From: JAAEQG01 sp043803085
GTDB taxonomy: Bacteria > Planctomycetota > Phycisphaerae > UBA1845
Assembly: GCA_043803085.1 (NCBI GenBank)
Contig: JAZDKM010000001.1
Location: 1-64,000, forward strand
Reading direction: 5' to 3'
DNA: 64,000 nucleotides
Below the pieces are notes generated by a model that was given only the letters and a program-made list of their open reading frames with translations, was not told the DNA's origin and ran no database searches. Position numbers and translations under genes: made by a program. This document shows positions 54,515 through 62,232 of the stretch, one piece after another; position 1 is the first letter of the stretch; each line of letters opens with the position of its first letter.

Positions 54515-55756
54515 ATGACCTGCAACGGACTTAGCATAACAGGCAACGGACAAGGTAGGCTGGTCGCGACTTGCGCCGCGGTCATGCTGCTCCTATCTGG
54601 GTGCCATCCGTGTGCCAAGCGCCTCGGCCCGGTGCACGCCATCTGGGTGACCCGCTTCGACTACAAGACGGCCGACGACGTGGTCCGCATCATCGACCAA
54701 TGTGCCGACGCCGGATTCAATAGCGTTTTATTCCAGGTGCGCGGCAACGCCACCGCCCTCTACGCCTCGCCCCATGAACCCTGGGCCGAAGAATTGGGCG
54801 GCGCGTACCCCGGTTTTGATCCGCTCGCTCTGGCCTGTCGGCGGGCGCACCAACGCCACGTGCGGCTGCATGCCTGGGTGAACGTCTTGCCCGCCTGGAG
54901 GGGGAAGCAGCCGCCGGAACATCCCGAGCAGCTCTATCACCAGCATCCCGAGTGGTTCTGGTACGACCAGCACGGTCAGCGGCAGCCTTTGACGAGCTTT
55001 TATGTAAGCCTTAATCCTTGTCTTCCCGAGGTCCGTGCATATCTGGTGGAAGTATTCCGTGACCTGGTATCCCGCTATGACGTGGACGGTCTGCACATGG
55101 ATTACATCCGTTTTCCGAACGAGCCTCCGGCTACGCCCCCAGGCTCCGGCCTGGACTATCCCCGCGATCCGCGGACGCTGGAGTTGTTCGCCAAGGAGAC
55201 TGGCTTGAAGCCCGACGAGGACCCGCCGGCCTGGGACCGTTGGCGCACGGAGCAAGTCACCCGGCTGGTGGCCGACATCCATGACATGATCCGCCGCACT
55301 AAACCCGCTGCGGTCCTCTCGGCCGCGGTCGGGGCAGTGCGGGCGAATGCCTTGACCCATTTCCAGGACGCCCAGCGCTGGACGGCCAACGGCATTATCG
55401 ATGTGGTTTACCTGATGAACTACACGGACAACCCCGAGCTCTTCGAACAGAGGCTGGAACCCTGGCTGGAGGACCCCCACGGAGTAGGGGTGGTGCCCGG
55501 GCTCTGGTTTGGCTCCACCGATAATCGTTCCGCGGCGGAAGGCCTCCCGGCGGTCCGAAGGCAAATCGAAATCGCCCACGAAAAAACCGGCAGCTTCTGC
55601 GTCTTCGCCTATTCGTCGCTGTTCGATTCGCCCGGTGAGCGCGGGAAGGTTGAAGACGAGGCCCAACACCACGTACGCGAGTTGCGGCGGAGGGAGTTGA
55701 TCCCCTTTATTCGGTCCCTTGGTGGTGCCGGACCGGCCCTGCGGGTGGCCAAGTGA
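54515..55756 (+). CDS. GHL10 (DUF187-type) glycosidase, lipoprotein
   Basis: A 413-residue protein with lipobox LLLSGC and one GHL10 TIM-barrel domain: HAIWVTRFDYKTADDVVRII, SVLFQVRGNATALYAS, DGLHMDYIRFP and VVYLMNYTDNPELFEQ. The arrangement is typical of DigH/YddW-type enzymes that hydrolyse denuded glycan strands. ATG 54515 has AGGAGAG six bases upstream. It is ten bases beyond the transporter stop, so it belongs to the murQ operon. It lacks the accessory and dockerin modules of the two larger GHL10 proteins. Confidence 0.88.
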   Translation: MTCNGLSITGNGQGRLVATCAAVMLLLSGCHPCAKRLGPVHAIWVTRFDYKTADDVVRIIDQCADAGFNSVLFQVRGNATALYASPHEPWAEELGGAYPGFDPLALACRRAHQRHVRLHAWVNVLPAWRGKQPPEHPEQLYHQHPEWFWYDQHGQRQPLTSFYVSLNPCLPEVRAYLVEVFRDLVSRYDVDGLHMDYIRFPNEPPATPPGSGLDYPRDPRTLELFAKETGLKPDEDPPAWDRWRTEQVTRLVADIHDMIRRTKPAAVLSAAVGAVRANALTHFQDAQRWTANGIIDVVYLMNYTDNPELFEQRLEPWLEDPHGVGVVPGLWFGSTDNRSAAEGLPAVRRQIEIAHEKTGSFCVFAYSSLFDSPGERGKVEDEAQHHVRELRRRELIPFIRSLGGAGPALRVAK

Positions 55757-55985
55757 GCGTGCTCCCGCCGGTCGGGCCCATCGGGGCGACGCGCAAGTCC
55801 ACCGCCGGAACCGGCATACCCAGCGCAGAGCCTTGTATCACGCCCCCTGTACGGGTACACTGGAAGCGGCCCTGCCTCGGGAGCAAAGGGTTACCCTCGG
55901 CGGAAAGGAGACCTTTTGAGACCGCGGTGTAGGATGCACGTGGCGGAAATCGGTTAGCAGTCCGGACTCCGCGAGGGGGTGAAGG

Positions 55986-58900
55986 ATGGCATCGCGCAAC
56001 ATTATCCATGTAGCAGCTTTTGTTCTCGGCACAGTGGGGTTGGCCAATCCCGGCGGCGGGCAGGAAGGCGCAGACCAGGCCGACAGCGAACATCAGGCCC
56101 CGGTCTACCATGGTAGGGCAATGGCCGTTGGCGACCCTGATGCCGCCGAAGCCATCCAGCACGTGCTCGCCCAGGCGGCCTGGGTCGCCACGGAAGACGG
56201 GCAACCCCTGATCCCTGCCGGAACCACGGTCGACCGTGTCGAGTGGGACGCCCATGTGGTCCTTATCGACCTCACCTTACCCGACGGTTGGGCAGGGTGG
56301 CGGCTTTCCCTGGGAGAAATGGAGGCCCTTGCCCAAGCCCTCGGTTATCCCTTTATGGGCGACCCCGCGTTCGGCGGAACGGTAGTGCGCGTTCGGGTGG
56401 GACCAGACCAACGCTATGGCGCCTTGGAGGATTTCGTGGTGCCCTCCTGGCCCTCGCCGCGGATTGAGGCGGAACCCGCAGAAATCCCGACACCCCGCCC
56501 CACCACACCAGCCGACCCGACGCCGCCCGACACAGCGCTGCGCGGACCCGTCACCCAGGCCCTCCGCCAACCGACCGGTGCTCTCTCGGGCGTGACCGTG
56601 TTTGCCTCCTGCGGTCACGGCTGGACCGCGGGAACCAGCACGTGGCTCCTCCAGCGCCCGGTGGTGTGGGTCATGAATGAGGACTACGCCAACCTCGACC
56701 AGCTCAATTACTTCGTGCACTACGCCTTCAACGCCGGGGCCACCGTGGTCCCCTTCCGACCGGTCGGATGGCAAGAACTCGAGATCGTCTTGGACAACGA
56801 TGATCCCGGGGTGACCTTTACCGGCACGTGGAACGACGGGAGCAGCAGCAAGTATTATGAGAACGCGGTGACACCCTCGGGAATCGTCTACAAATGGACC
56901 TCGTCCAATACGACGGAGACGGCCACCGCCCGCTATACCCCCGAGATCACCGTGCCCGACTTTTATCCGGTCTACGCCTTTACCATCGCCGCCGCCAACC
57001 GCACCCTTCAGACCTACCGCATCGGGCATGGCGGCGGGATCAGCGAAGTGAGCGCCGACCACCGCCTGGTCGGCAACGGTTGGATTTTCCTGGGCGAGTA
57101 TTACCTTCAGGCCGGCGGCGACAACTACGTGGAGATCACCAATGCCTCCCCACAGGCCGGAGCAATCATTGCCGATGCGATCCGGTGGGGTAATGGGATG
57201 GGCGACATCGTTCGGCCCGGGCCCGGAACCGTCAGCGGATACCCCCGCGAGGAGGAGTGCCAGCGCTACTGGGCCCACAGCGAACTGGGCAATAACGCCG
57301 TCGGTTTCACCGCCACGGAAATCTGGGACTCCGCCGGCTCCGACCAGGACGATAATATCTCCACCGGGGCCCGCTGGGCCCGGGAGATGAACCAGACCGA
57401 CTACAACAACGAGCGCTGGCGGCGGGTGCACCTGGAGTTCCACACCAACGCCTTCGACGGCTCCGCCCGCGGTTGCGTCGCCCTGGTCCACAGCTCCTCG
57501 CCCACCACCTACCAGACCCAGTACGCGACCTTCATGGCCAACGAGATCGACGCGGACATGCTCCTTCTGGACAGCGAGTTCGAGCATGACTGGTATGACC
57601 GGGCCAGCCCGACCTTAAGCGGGTCCTATGGGGCGATCAGCACGACGGCCAACGGCAACGAGTTCGACGCCACCATCATCGAGCTGGCTTTCCACGACAA
57701 CCAGTTGGACGCCGAACTGCTGCGCGACGACCGGGTGCGGGCGGCGCTGGCCCGCAGTTCGGTGCAGGGTATCGTCCGGTTCCTGAATAGTCTGTCGGGC
57801 AACCAGGTTCCGCTCGCTTTCGCCCCGGACACCCCGCGGAACGTCCGCGTGGAAGACGCGGGCAACGGGGACGTGGTTCTGTCATGGGCCGCCCCGCTCA
57901 GCGACGGGGCCCGCGGCGACCCCGCCACGGGGTACGTGATTTACCAATCCGGGGACGGCTACGGGTTCGGCGACCCGATCACGCTGGGCGGCGTGCTGAC
58001 CGCGACGATCTCCGGCGTACCGGTAGGCACTACACGGTATTTCCGCATCGCCGCGACCAATGCCGGCGGAGAATCGATGCCCTCCGAGGTCCTCACCGTG
58101 CGCCGACCGGATCAGGGCACGGCCACCGTCCTGCTGGTCAATGGGTTCGATCGGCTCCGGCGTCAGCAGAATCCCACCGCCTGGGTCGGCAGCACCATCG
58201 AGCGGCAAATCTGGCGGCGGAGCAACTCCTACGACTATGTCGATCAGCACGCCGAGGCCCTGGCTTCCGCCGGGGTGGGCTTCGCCTCCTGCGCCAACGA
58301 GGCGGTGATCGACGGTCAGGTGGTCCTGGACGACTACGCCATCGTGGTGTGGATCTGCGGCGAGGAGAGCACCGAGGACGCCACGTTCACCAGCACCGAG
58401 CAAACGCTGGTGACCACGTTCCTGAACAACGGCGGAGCCTTGTTCGTCTCCGGGGCCGAAATCGCCTACGACCTGGACGACCAGAACCACGGTCGGACAT
58501 TCTATGAAGGTACCCTCAAAGCCAATTTCGTGAGCCACGACGCCGGCACCTACAGCGCCAGCGGGACCGCCGGCGGAATCTTCAGCGATATCGGCCCGTT
58601 TGATTTCAATCCGGCCGGCGGCGCGCCCTATGATGTGGAGACCCCCGATCAAATCAGCCCGCAGACGGGTGCCGCAGCCTGCCTGACGTATGTGGGCGGC
58701 AGCGGGGGAGCGGCCGGCGTGCAGTACGACACCTGTGTCTACCGGACGGTCACCTTCGCCTTCCCCTTCGAGACCATCACCTCGGCCAGCCAGCGGGCTG
58801 CCATCATGGAACGGGTGATCGGTTATCTGGAGGCGACGAGCGGCCCCATACCCTTCGACTGGGACGAAGACTGTGTCCTCGAGCTTAGTCCCGACTATGC

Positions 58901-59045
58901 GTCGTTCGCGTTCTGCCTGAAAGGTCCGACCAGCCCCTATACCCCCGGGCACGCATGTCTGGTCCACGACGCTAACAGTGACATGCGAGTGGACTTGGCG
59001 GATTTCGCCCTCTTCCAGCAAGCCTTTGCCGCCGGCGGACCTTAG
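55986..59045 (+). CDS. Secreted amidase split by a golvesin domain, with GerMN-like, FN3 and dockerin-like modules
   Basis: A 1019-residue exported protein. Residues 45-160 resemble a GerMN domain (DPDAAEAIQHVLAQA, VLIDLTLPDG). An Amidase_3 domain begins around 205 (FASCGHGW, first zinc His). It is interrupted by a golvesin-type module (about 265-405; YKWTSSNTTETAT, IADAIRWGNG) and resumes with EFHTNAFDG (His, about 485) and IIELAFHDN (Glu, about 563). FN3 covers about 606-705, then an alpha/beta domain (ALFVSGAEIAYDL), and a tail with EF-hand-like loops. ATG 55986 follows GAGGGGG. It should strip peptides from peptidoglycan while bound through the golvesin module. The interpretation of the split is mine. 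Confidence 0.82.
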   Translation: MASRNIIHVAAFVLGTVGLANPGGGQEGADQADSEHQAPVYHGRAMAVGDPDAAEAIQHVLAQAAWVATEDGQPLIPAGTTVDRVEWDAHVVLIDLTLPDGWAGWRLSLGEMEALAQALGYPFMGDPAFGGTVVRVRVGPDQRYGALEDFVVPSWPSPRIEAEPAEIPTPRPTTPADPTPPDTALRGPVTQALRQPTGALSGVTVFASCGHGWTAGTSTWLLQRPVVWVMNEDYANLDQLNYFVHYAFNAGATVVPFRPVGWQELEIVLDNDDPGVTFTGTWNDGSSSKYYENAVTPSGIVYKWTSSNTTETATARYTPEITVPDFYPVYAFTIAAANRTLQTYRIGHGGGISEVSADHRLVGNGWIFLGEYYLQAGGDNYVEITNASPQAGAIIADAIRWGNGMGDIVRPGPGTVSGYPREEECQRYWAHSELGNNAVGFTATEIWDSAGSDQDDNISTGARWAREMNQTDYNNERWRRVHLEFHTNAFDGSARGCVALVHSSSPTTYQTQYATFMANEIDADMLLLDSEFEHDWYDRASPTLSGSYGAISTTANGNEFDATIIELAFHDNQLDAELLRDDRVRAALARSSVQGIVRFLNSLSGNQVPLAFAPDTPRNVRVEDAGNGDVVLSWAAPLSDGARGDPATGYVIYQSGDGYGFGDPITLGGVLTATISGVPVGTTRYFRIAATNAGGESMPSEVLTVRRPDQGTATVLLVNGFDRLRRQQNPTAWVGSTIERQIWRRSNSYDYVDQHAEALASAGVGFASCANEAVIDGQVVLDDYAIVVWICGEESTEDATFTSTEQTLVTTFLNNGGALFVSGAEIAYDLDDQNHGRTFYEGTLKANFVSHDAGTYSASGTAGGIFSDIGPFDFNPAGGAPYDVETPDQISPQTGAAACLTYVGGSGGAAGVQYDTCVYRTVTFAFPFETITSASQRAAIMERVIGYLEATSGPIPFDWDEDCVLELSPDYASFAFCLKGPTSPYTPGHACLVHDANSDMRVDLADFALFQQAFAAGGP

Positions 59046-59418
59046 CCCACAGCTCCTCTGCACGCAACGGTATAAGTGCCGTTCTTGAATGAAGATCGGC
59101 ATGGAAAGGGCAGGGTGGAGCCGCCTACCTAGTTAGGGGAACCCGGAGCAGGTCAAAGGCACGCTGTTGGAGCGGGGTCAGCTGGGCCGGCATCGGCTCA
59201 CTCCGCGCGATCTTTGGGTCGCGGTAGGGACCGCTCTTTCGGGCGGCCCCCCGCACAGATCCGTACGTGCAGCTTTCCCGCATACGGCCCCTACCTTGGG
59301 TGTTTGGCGTCGAAGCGATCGTTGGGATACGGGGTAAGCGCCAGAGCAACCGCATGTCAGTCCTGAATAGGCGGCAGGCCGGGTGACAGGTCTGGGGGGT
59401 AGACATGGGAGGCGCGCA
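59046..59418. other. Non-coding region with a group II intron relic
   Basis: About 370 bases after the amidase gene. It holds the domain V-like hairpin (59257-59290). The 93-codon minus-strand frame over it looks like translated intron sequence and is not annotated. No intron-encoded reverse transcriptase is present. Confidence 0.5.
59257..59290 (-). ncRNA. Group II intron domain V-like hairpin (relic)
   Basis: Read on the minus strand, the 34 bases start GGGCCGTATGCGGGAAA and end GCACGTACGGATCT. This is the layout of domain V, the catalytic hairpin of group II introns: a lower stem around GGCCGTA/TACGG, a GAAA tetraloop, and 34 nt in total. The usual AGC triad reads GGC here. The sequence beyond it (GTGCGGGGGGCCGCCCG) could be domain VI. 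With no reverse transcriptase upstream, this is a 3' remnant. Confidence 0.6.
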
Positions 59419-59560
59419 TCAGGCTGCGGCTGGCGTCTCCGCCGCCGAGGCGGGACCGAAGCATTTCTTCCACTCGCGCGGGATCAGTTCGTGCACGCGC
59501 TCGGCCACGCACTTCCACCCAGCACGAGTGTACTGACCCAGTTCCGGCCAGCCATCCTCA
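59419..59560 (-). pseudogene. Out-of-frame continuation of the 94-aa gene
   Basis: In a frame one base away from the end of the 94-residue gene, the DNA encodes GWPELGQYTRAGWKCVAERV followed by HELIPREWKKCFGPAS and a stop at 59419-59421. The residues look natural and there is no start codon or ribosome site of its own. It is probably the original C-terminus, separated by a frameshift near the G-rich stretch at 59560-59585. Confidence 0.45.
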
Positions 59561-59842
59561 CCTCCACCCCCGCCGCGCCGGCGGGAACGACGCCTTGCCC
59601 GCGATCCCCTCCGTCGGTTTCCGCCAGCCCGCGCCGTCGTCCGGCCGTCCCTCCCCGAACTCCTTCATCAGAATCCCCACCACCGCGTCTTCGAGCAGGT
59701 AGTACTCCGTGCCGTACAGGCACGCCTCCTCCTCCCCGCCTTCGCGGTCAGCCGACGGGATCATAATCCCCTTCTCAGCGAGCAACTCCTCGAACTCATC
59801 GACGATGCGGATGGCGATCTCGCGCGGTCGCTCCTGGTTCAT
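59558..59842 (-). CDS. Small acidic protein of unknown function (94 aa)
   Basis: The N-terminal 65 residues are a coherent acidic helical domain (IAIRIVDEFEELLAEKGI, EEACLYGTEYYLLEDAVVGIL). The last 20 residues become basic and Pro/Gly-rich, consistent with a frameshift before a longer natural end. The ATG at 59842 lies four bases after the stop of the 41-residue gene, so the two are a unit. No domain is recognised. No membrane segment is present. Confidence 0.6.
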   Translation of the reverse strand: MNQERPREIAIRIVDEFEELLAEKGIMIPSADREGGEEEACLYGTEYYLLEDAVVGILMKEFGEGRPDDGAGWRKPTEGIAGKASFPPARRGWR

Positions 59843-59846
59843 CGGC

Positions 59847-59972
59847 TCACCACTCCACGATGAGATTCGGGCAGCAGCACGCGCAATCCCAGACTGCTTG
59901 CCGGACTGTCGGACTCTCGCGAATCAGCTCCGCCAGCGCCTTCGCCAACTCTTCCTTTTTCTGTAGATTCAT
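59847..59972 (-). CDS. Tiny cysteine-containing protein (41 aa)
   Basis: The ATG at 59972 is preceded by a strong GGAGGT seven bases upstream; longer frames start in antisense-like sequence. The product is a charged amphipathic helix (KKEELAKALAELIRESPTV) followed by CACCC near residue 32-36 and a short tail. The clustered Cys residues could bind metal or form disulfides. The next gene starts four bases after its stop. A 13-bp inverted repeat immediately upstream covers part of the ribosome site. Function is unknown. Confidence 0.6.
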   Translation of the reverse strand: MNLQKKEELAKALAELIRESPTVRQAVWDCACCCPNLIVEW

Positions 59973-59981
59973 GTTCGGCAC

Positions 59982-60017
59982 CTCCGAGCACCGCTTGAAA
60001 AAAGGCGGTGCTCGGAG
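59982..60017 (-). promoter_or_regulatory. Leader hairpin covering a ribosome binding site
   Basis: A perfect 13-bp inverted repeat (ctccgagcaccgc at 59982-59994, gcggtgctcggag at 60005-60017) has a 10-base A-rich loop. On the minus strand its distal arm includes GGAG of the GGAGGT site for the 41-residue gene. If the RNA folds, the ribosome site is partly closed. It could act as a translational switch, or only as a structural palindrome. Confidence 0.6.
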
Positions 60018-60158
60018 TATTGCCACCAATTGACTTGCAGGCATGGTGCTGGCTGGTGTTGGCCGCGGTGCGGAATTCGGCGGCTCAGCATGCCGTTCCG
60101 CTGCCGGGGCCACGTGGCGAGGGGATGTCGTGCTGCACTCCAACGCTGGAAAGGTGAT

Positions 60159-61292
60159 TCAGGGGGCTGTTTCGTCGTTCACGCCTGCTTCTGGGGCGGC
60201 GTCGACGGTCGTTGCCTGGTACAGGGGGATGACACAACGGAACCCCCAGCAAGGGCTCGAATCGTCCGGTCTGCCCGCGAAACGAAATGCCACGTGAAGC
60301 AGCCCGGCGTCGTCCTCCGCCCACCGTCCCCAGGACCCTCCGCGTAGGACCTTCTCATCGCCTGCCTTGGGGCCCGGCGGCTCCCGCATTAGAGATTCAG
60401 CGTAGTAGGTCGGCGAATACCAATCCAGACACCACTCGTACACGTTGCCGGCCATGTCATAGAGCCCAAACGGATTCGGCGCGAAGGCGCCCACCTGCGT
60501 CGTCGCTCCGATGTGCCCGTGAAAATTGGCACGGTTGGCGTCCGGGAGTTCGTCTCCCCAAGGGAATCTGCAATTCCGGCCGCCACGGGCCGCCCGCTCC
60601 CACTGCGCTTCTGTGGGCAAGGTGGCTCCCACGCATTTGGCATAAGCCCAGGCGTCGTACCAATTCACATTGGTTACTGGGTGCCCCGGGCTGAACGCCC
60701 ACGGCACTCCGTGCCCATTCGCCACATCCACGGTGTCATAGCGCGGCTGGGTAACGAGGCAGACATCTACGTAGTACGGGTGCAGGATGACCCGATGCTG
60801 CTGTCCGGCCCCGGCATCCTCCATGCCGACGTTGAAGCGAGCCGCGTTGCACCGGACCCACTGATAATCCTCTGGCGAACAGCCCATCAAGAAGCTTCCC
60901 CCGGGAATCAGCACCATCGGGGCGCCATCGCAGATGCGAACGACATGGACTGGCAGCCCGGTGAGCAAGTCCCATGGCACGCCGTCGGGGCCGACCCTGC
61001 ACTTGGGGCCCGACCGCCACCACACGGGTAACTCACCCGCAGCGGGCTTCACGCCGCGCCCGTCGCACCAGCGCCACCCGGCGGAGTTTATGCCGTATCG
61101 CGCCGCGCACAACAGGAGCCAATCCTCCTCTGCGGAGATCGGATCGTTGAGCGCACCCAGCAGACCGGGGGGCGACTGCAGGGCCCAGACCACTCGGCGC
61201 CTTCGAGTCGTCGATCGACAAGCGGACCGACCCGTCATCGAGGGGCACTGCTGGAGCCGGGCCCGCCTGCGCCATCGATCCCAGAAGCTCAC
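60159..61292 (-). CDS. SUMF1/FGE-like protein, third gene of the Kelch-J-domain operon
   Basis: About 377 residues if translation begins at GTG 61292, which overlaps the J-domain gene stop by four bases (GTGA). Residues 125-350 are a SUMF1 fold (MVLIPGGSFLMGC, LPTEAQWERAARGG, NVYEWCLDWY, VLRGGSWG). The catalytic cysteine pair is missing, so formylglycine formation is unlikely. The N-terminal 45 residues are Arg-rich and odd. A neighbouring frame (from ATG 61275, MAQAGPAPAVPLDDGSVRLS) reads more naturally, so a frameshift near the start is possible. In similar proteins SUMF1 acts as a recognition module. Confidence 0.8.
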   Translation of the reverse strand: MSFWDRWRRRARLQQCPSMTGRSACRSTTRRRRVVWALQSPPGLLGALNDPISAEEDWLLLCAARYGINSAGWRWCDGRGVKPAAGELPVWWRSGPKCRVGPDGVPWDLLTGLPVHVVRICDGAPMVLIPGGSFLMGCSPEDYQWVRCNAARFNVGMEDAGAGQQHRVILHPYYVDVCLVTQPRYDTVDVANGHGVPWAFSPGHPVTNVNWYDAWAYAKCVGATLPTEAQWERAARGGRNCRFPWGDELPDANRANFHGHIGATTQVGAFAPNPFGLYDMAGNVYEWCLDWYSPTYYAESLMREPPGPKAGDEKVLRGGSWGRWAEDDAGLLHVAFRFAGRPDDSSPCWGFRCVIPLYQATTVDAAPEAGVNDETAP

Positions 61293-62212
61293 GGTCGATC
61301 CTTCATTAGCAAGGCGATGCGCGCCTGCGATTCGGGAGACAGGGCGGCCACCTGCGCTCGCAGACCACCCAGTTCCGTCTCCTGCTCTTGGATATCCGAC
61401 CTCGCCGCCGCGGCCATCTCGGCGAACAGATCCCGGCCCTGCTGCTCGGCATCCCGCCGGCGGCGCTTGAGCACCGCCAGATCGCTGTTCCACAAAGCGT
61501 CGATCTGCTGCTCCAGTTCAATAACGCGCTTCTCCAAGCGCTCGACCCGTGAGTGCAGCCAGTTGCGATACTCGTCCGGCTCCACGAAGACCGTCTTGAT
61601 GACGTCGCTGGCTTGCTCGGCGACCAGTTCCAGCCCTTCCAGGTCGCGGGCGCGGTAGAGGTCCCCGATCCGGGCCATCAGGCGCTCACACTCCTGCTTG
61701 GCACGGGGCTCCCGCTGGAGGTCGGGATGGAACCGAATCGCCAGTTTGCGGTACAGGCGACGGAGTAGCCGCTGATCGTCCGGGGAGACCTCACGGGCTC
61801 GCTCAGCCTCCGCGACCAGCTTTGCGTCGGTCTGGACCTCTTCTTCAAGGCGGCTCACGTTGTCCGCCAGCGACCGGGTCCGGGTCGCCACCCACTCGAG
61901 CAGTTCCTCCGGCGGCAACTCCGGGACTTGGGCCACGATGTCCAGCGCGGTGCGCAAGCGCTCCACCCGCAGCCGGGCGCGCTCCAGTTCCACATAGAGC
62001 GTACCCAGGGCCTGATGGTAGGCGACCCGAAACTGGGTCAGTTCGGCGGTCAGGTCCTCGTAGTCGCGCGAGAGGCATGCACAGCGGTCGCGGAGGATTT
62101 CCAAGCGGTGCTGGAGTTCGCCTTCGACCGCCTCGGCCGAACTCTCCACCGGCCAATGCCCGGAAAGCTCCTCGGGATCCAGGTCATCACGGTCATCGTA
62201 CAACTCGTTCAT
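61289..62212 (-). CDS. Coiled-coil protein with a J-domain-like segment
   Basis: A 307-residue protein of two long coiled-coil regions (about 25-100 and 215-300) flanking a segment that reads LRRLYRKLAIRFHPDLQRE (about 150-170). Its HPD tripeptide is the hallmark by which J-domains stimulate Hsp70 ATPases. Only helices II and III are evident, so it may be a divergent J-domain. The start is ATG 62212 with GGAGGAGG seven bases before; a longer frame to 62308 overlaps the Kelch gene. It overlaps the FGE-like gene. No Hsp70 is inside the window, but one may lie nearby. Confidence 0.75.
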   Translation of the reverse strand: MNELYDDRDDLDPEELSGHWPVESSAEAVEGELQHRLEILRDRCACLSRDYEDLTAELTQFRVAYHQALGTLYVELERARLRVERLRTALDIVAQVPELPPEELLEWVATRTRSLADNVSRLEEEVQTDAKLVAEAERAREVSPDDQRLLRRLYRKLAIRFHPDLQREPRAKQECERLMARIGDLYRARDLEGLELVAEQASDVIKTVFVEPDEYRNWLHSRVERLEKRVIELEQQIDALWNSDLAVLKRRRRDAEQQGRDLFAEMAAAARSDIQEQETELGGLRAQVAALSPESQARIALLMKDRP

Positions 62213-62232
62213 GGGCACACCTCCTCCGGTTT

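Noticed and set aside
59125..59406. 93-codon minus-strand ORF
   Set aside because: It overlaps the group II intron domain V-like hairpin and looks like translated intron sequence.
60159..61292. Active formylglycine-generating enzyme and sulfatase maturation
   Set aside because: The catalytic cysteine pair is absent and no sulfatase gene is present in the window.
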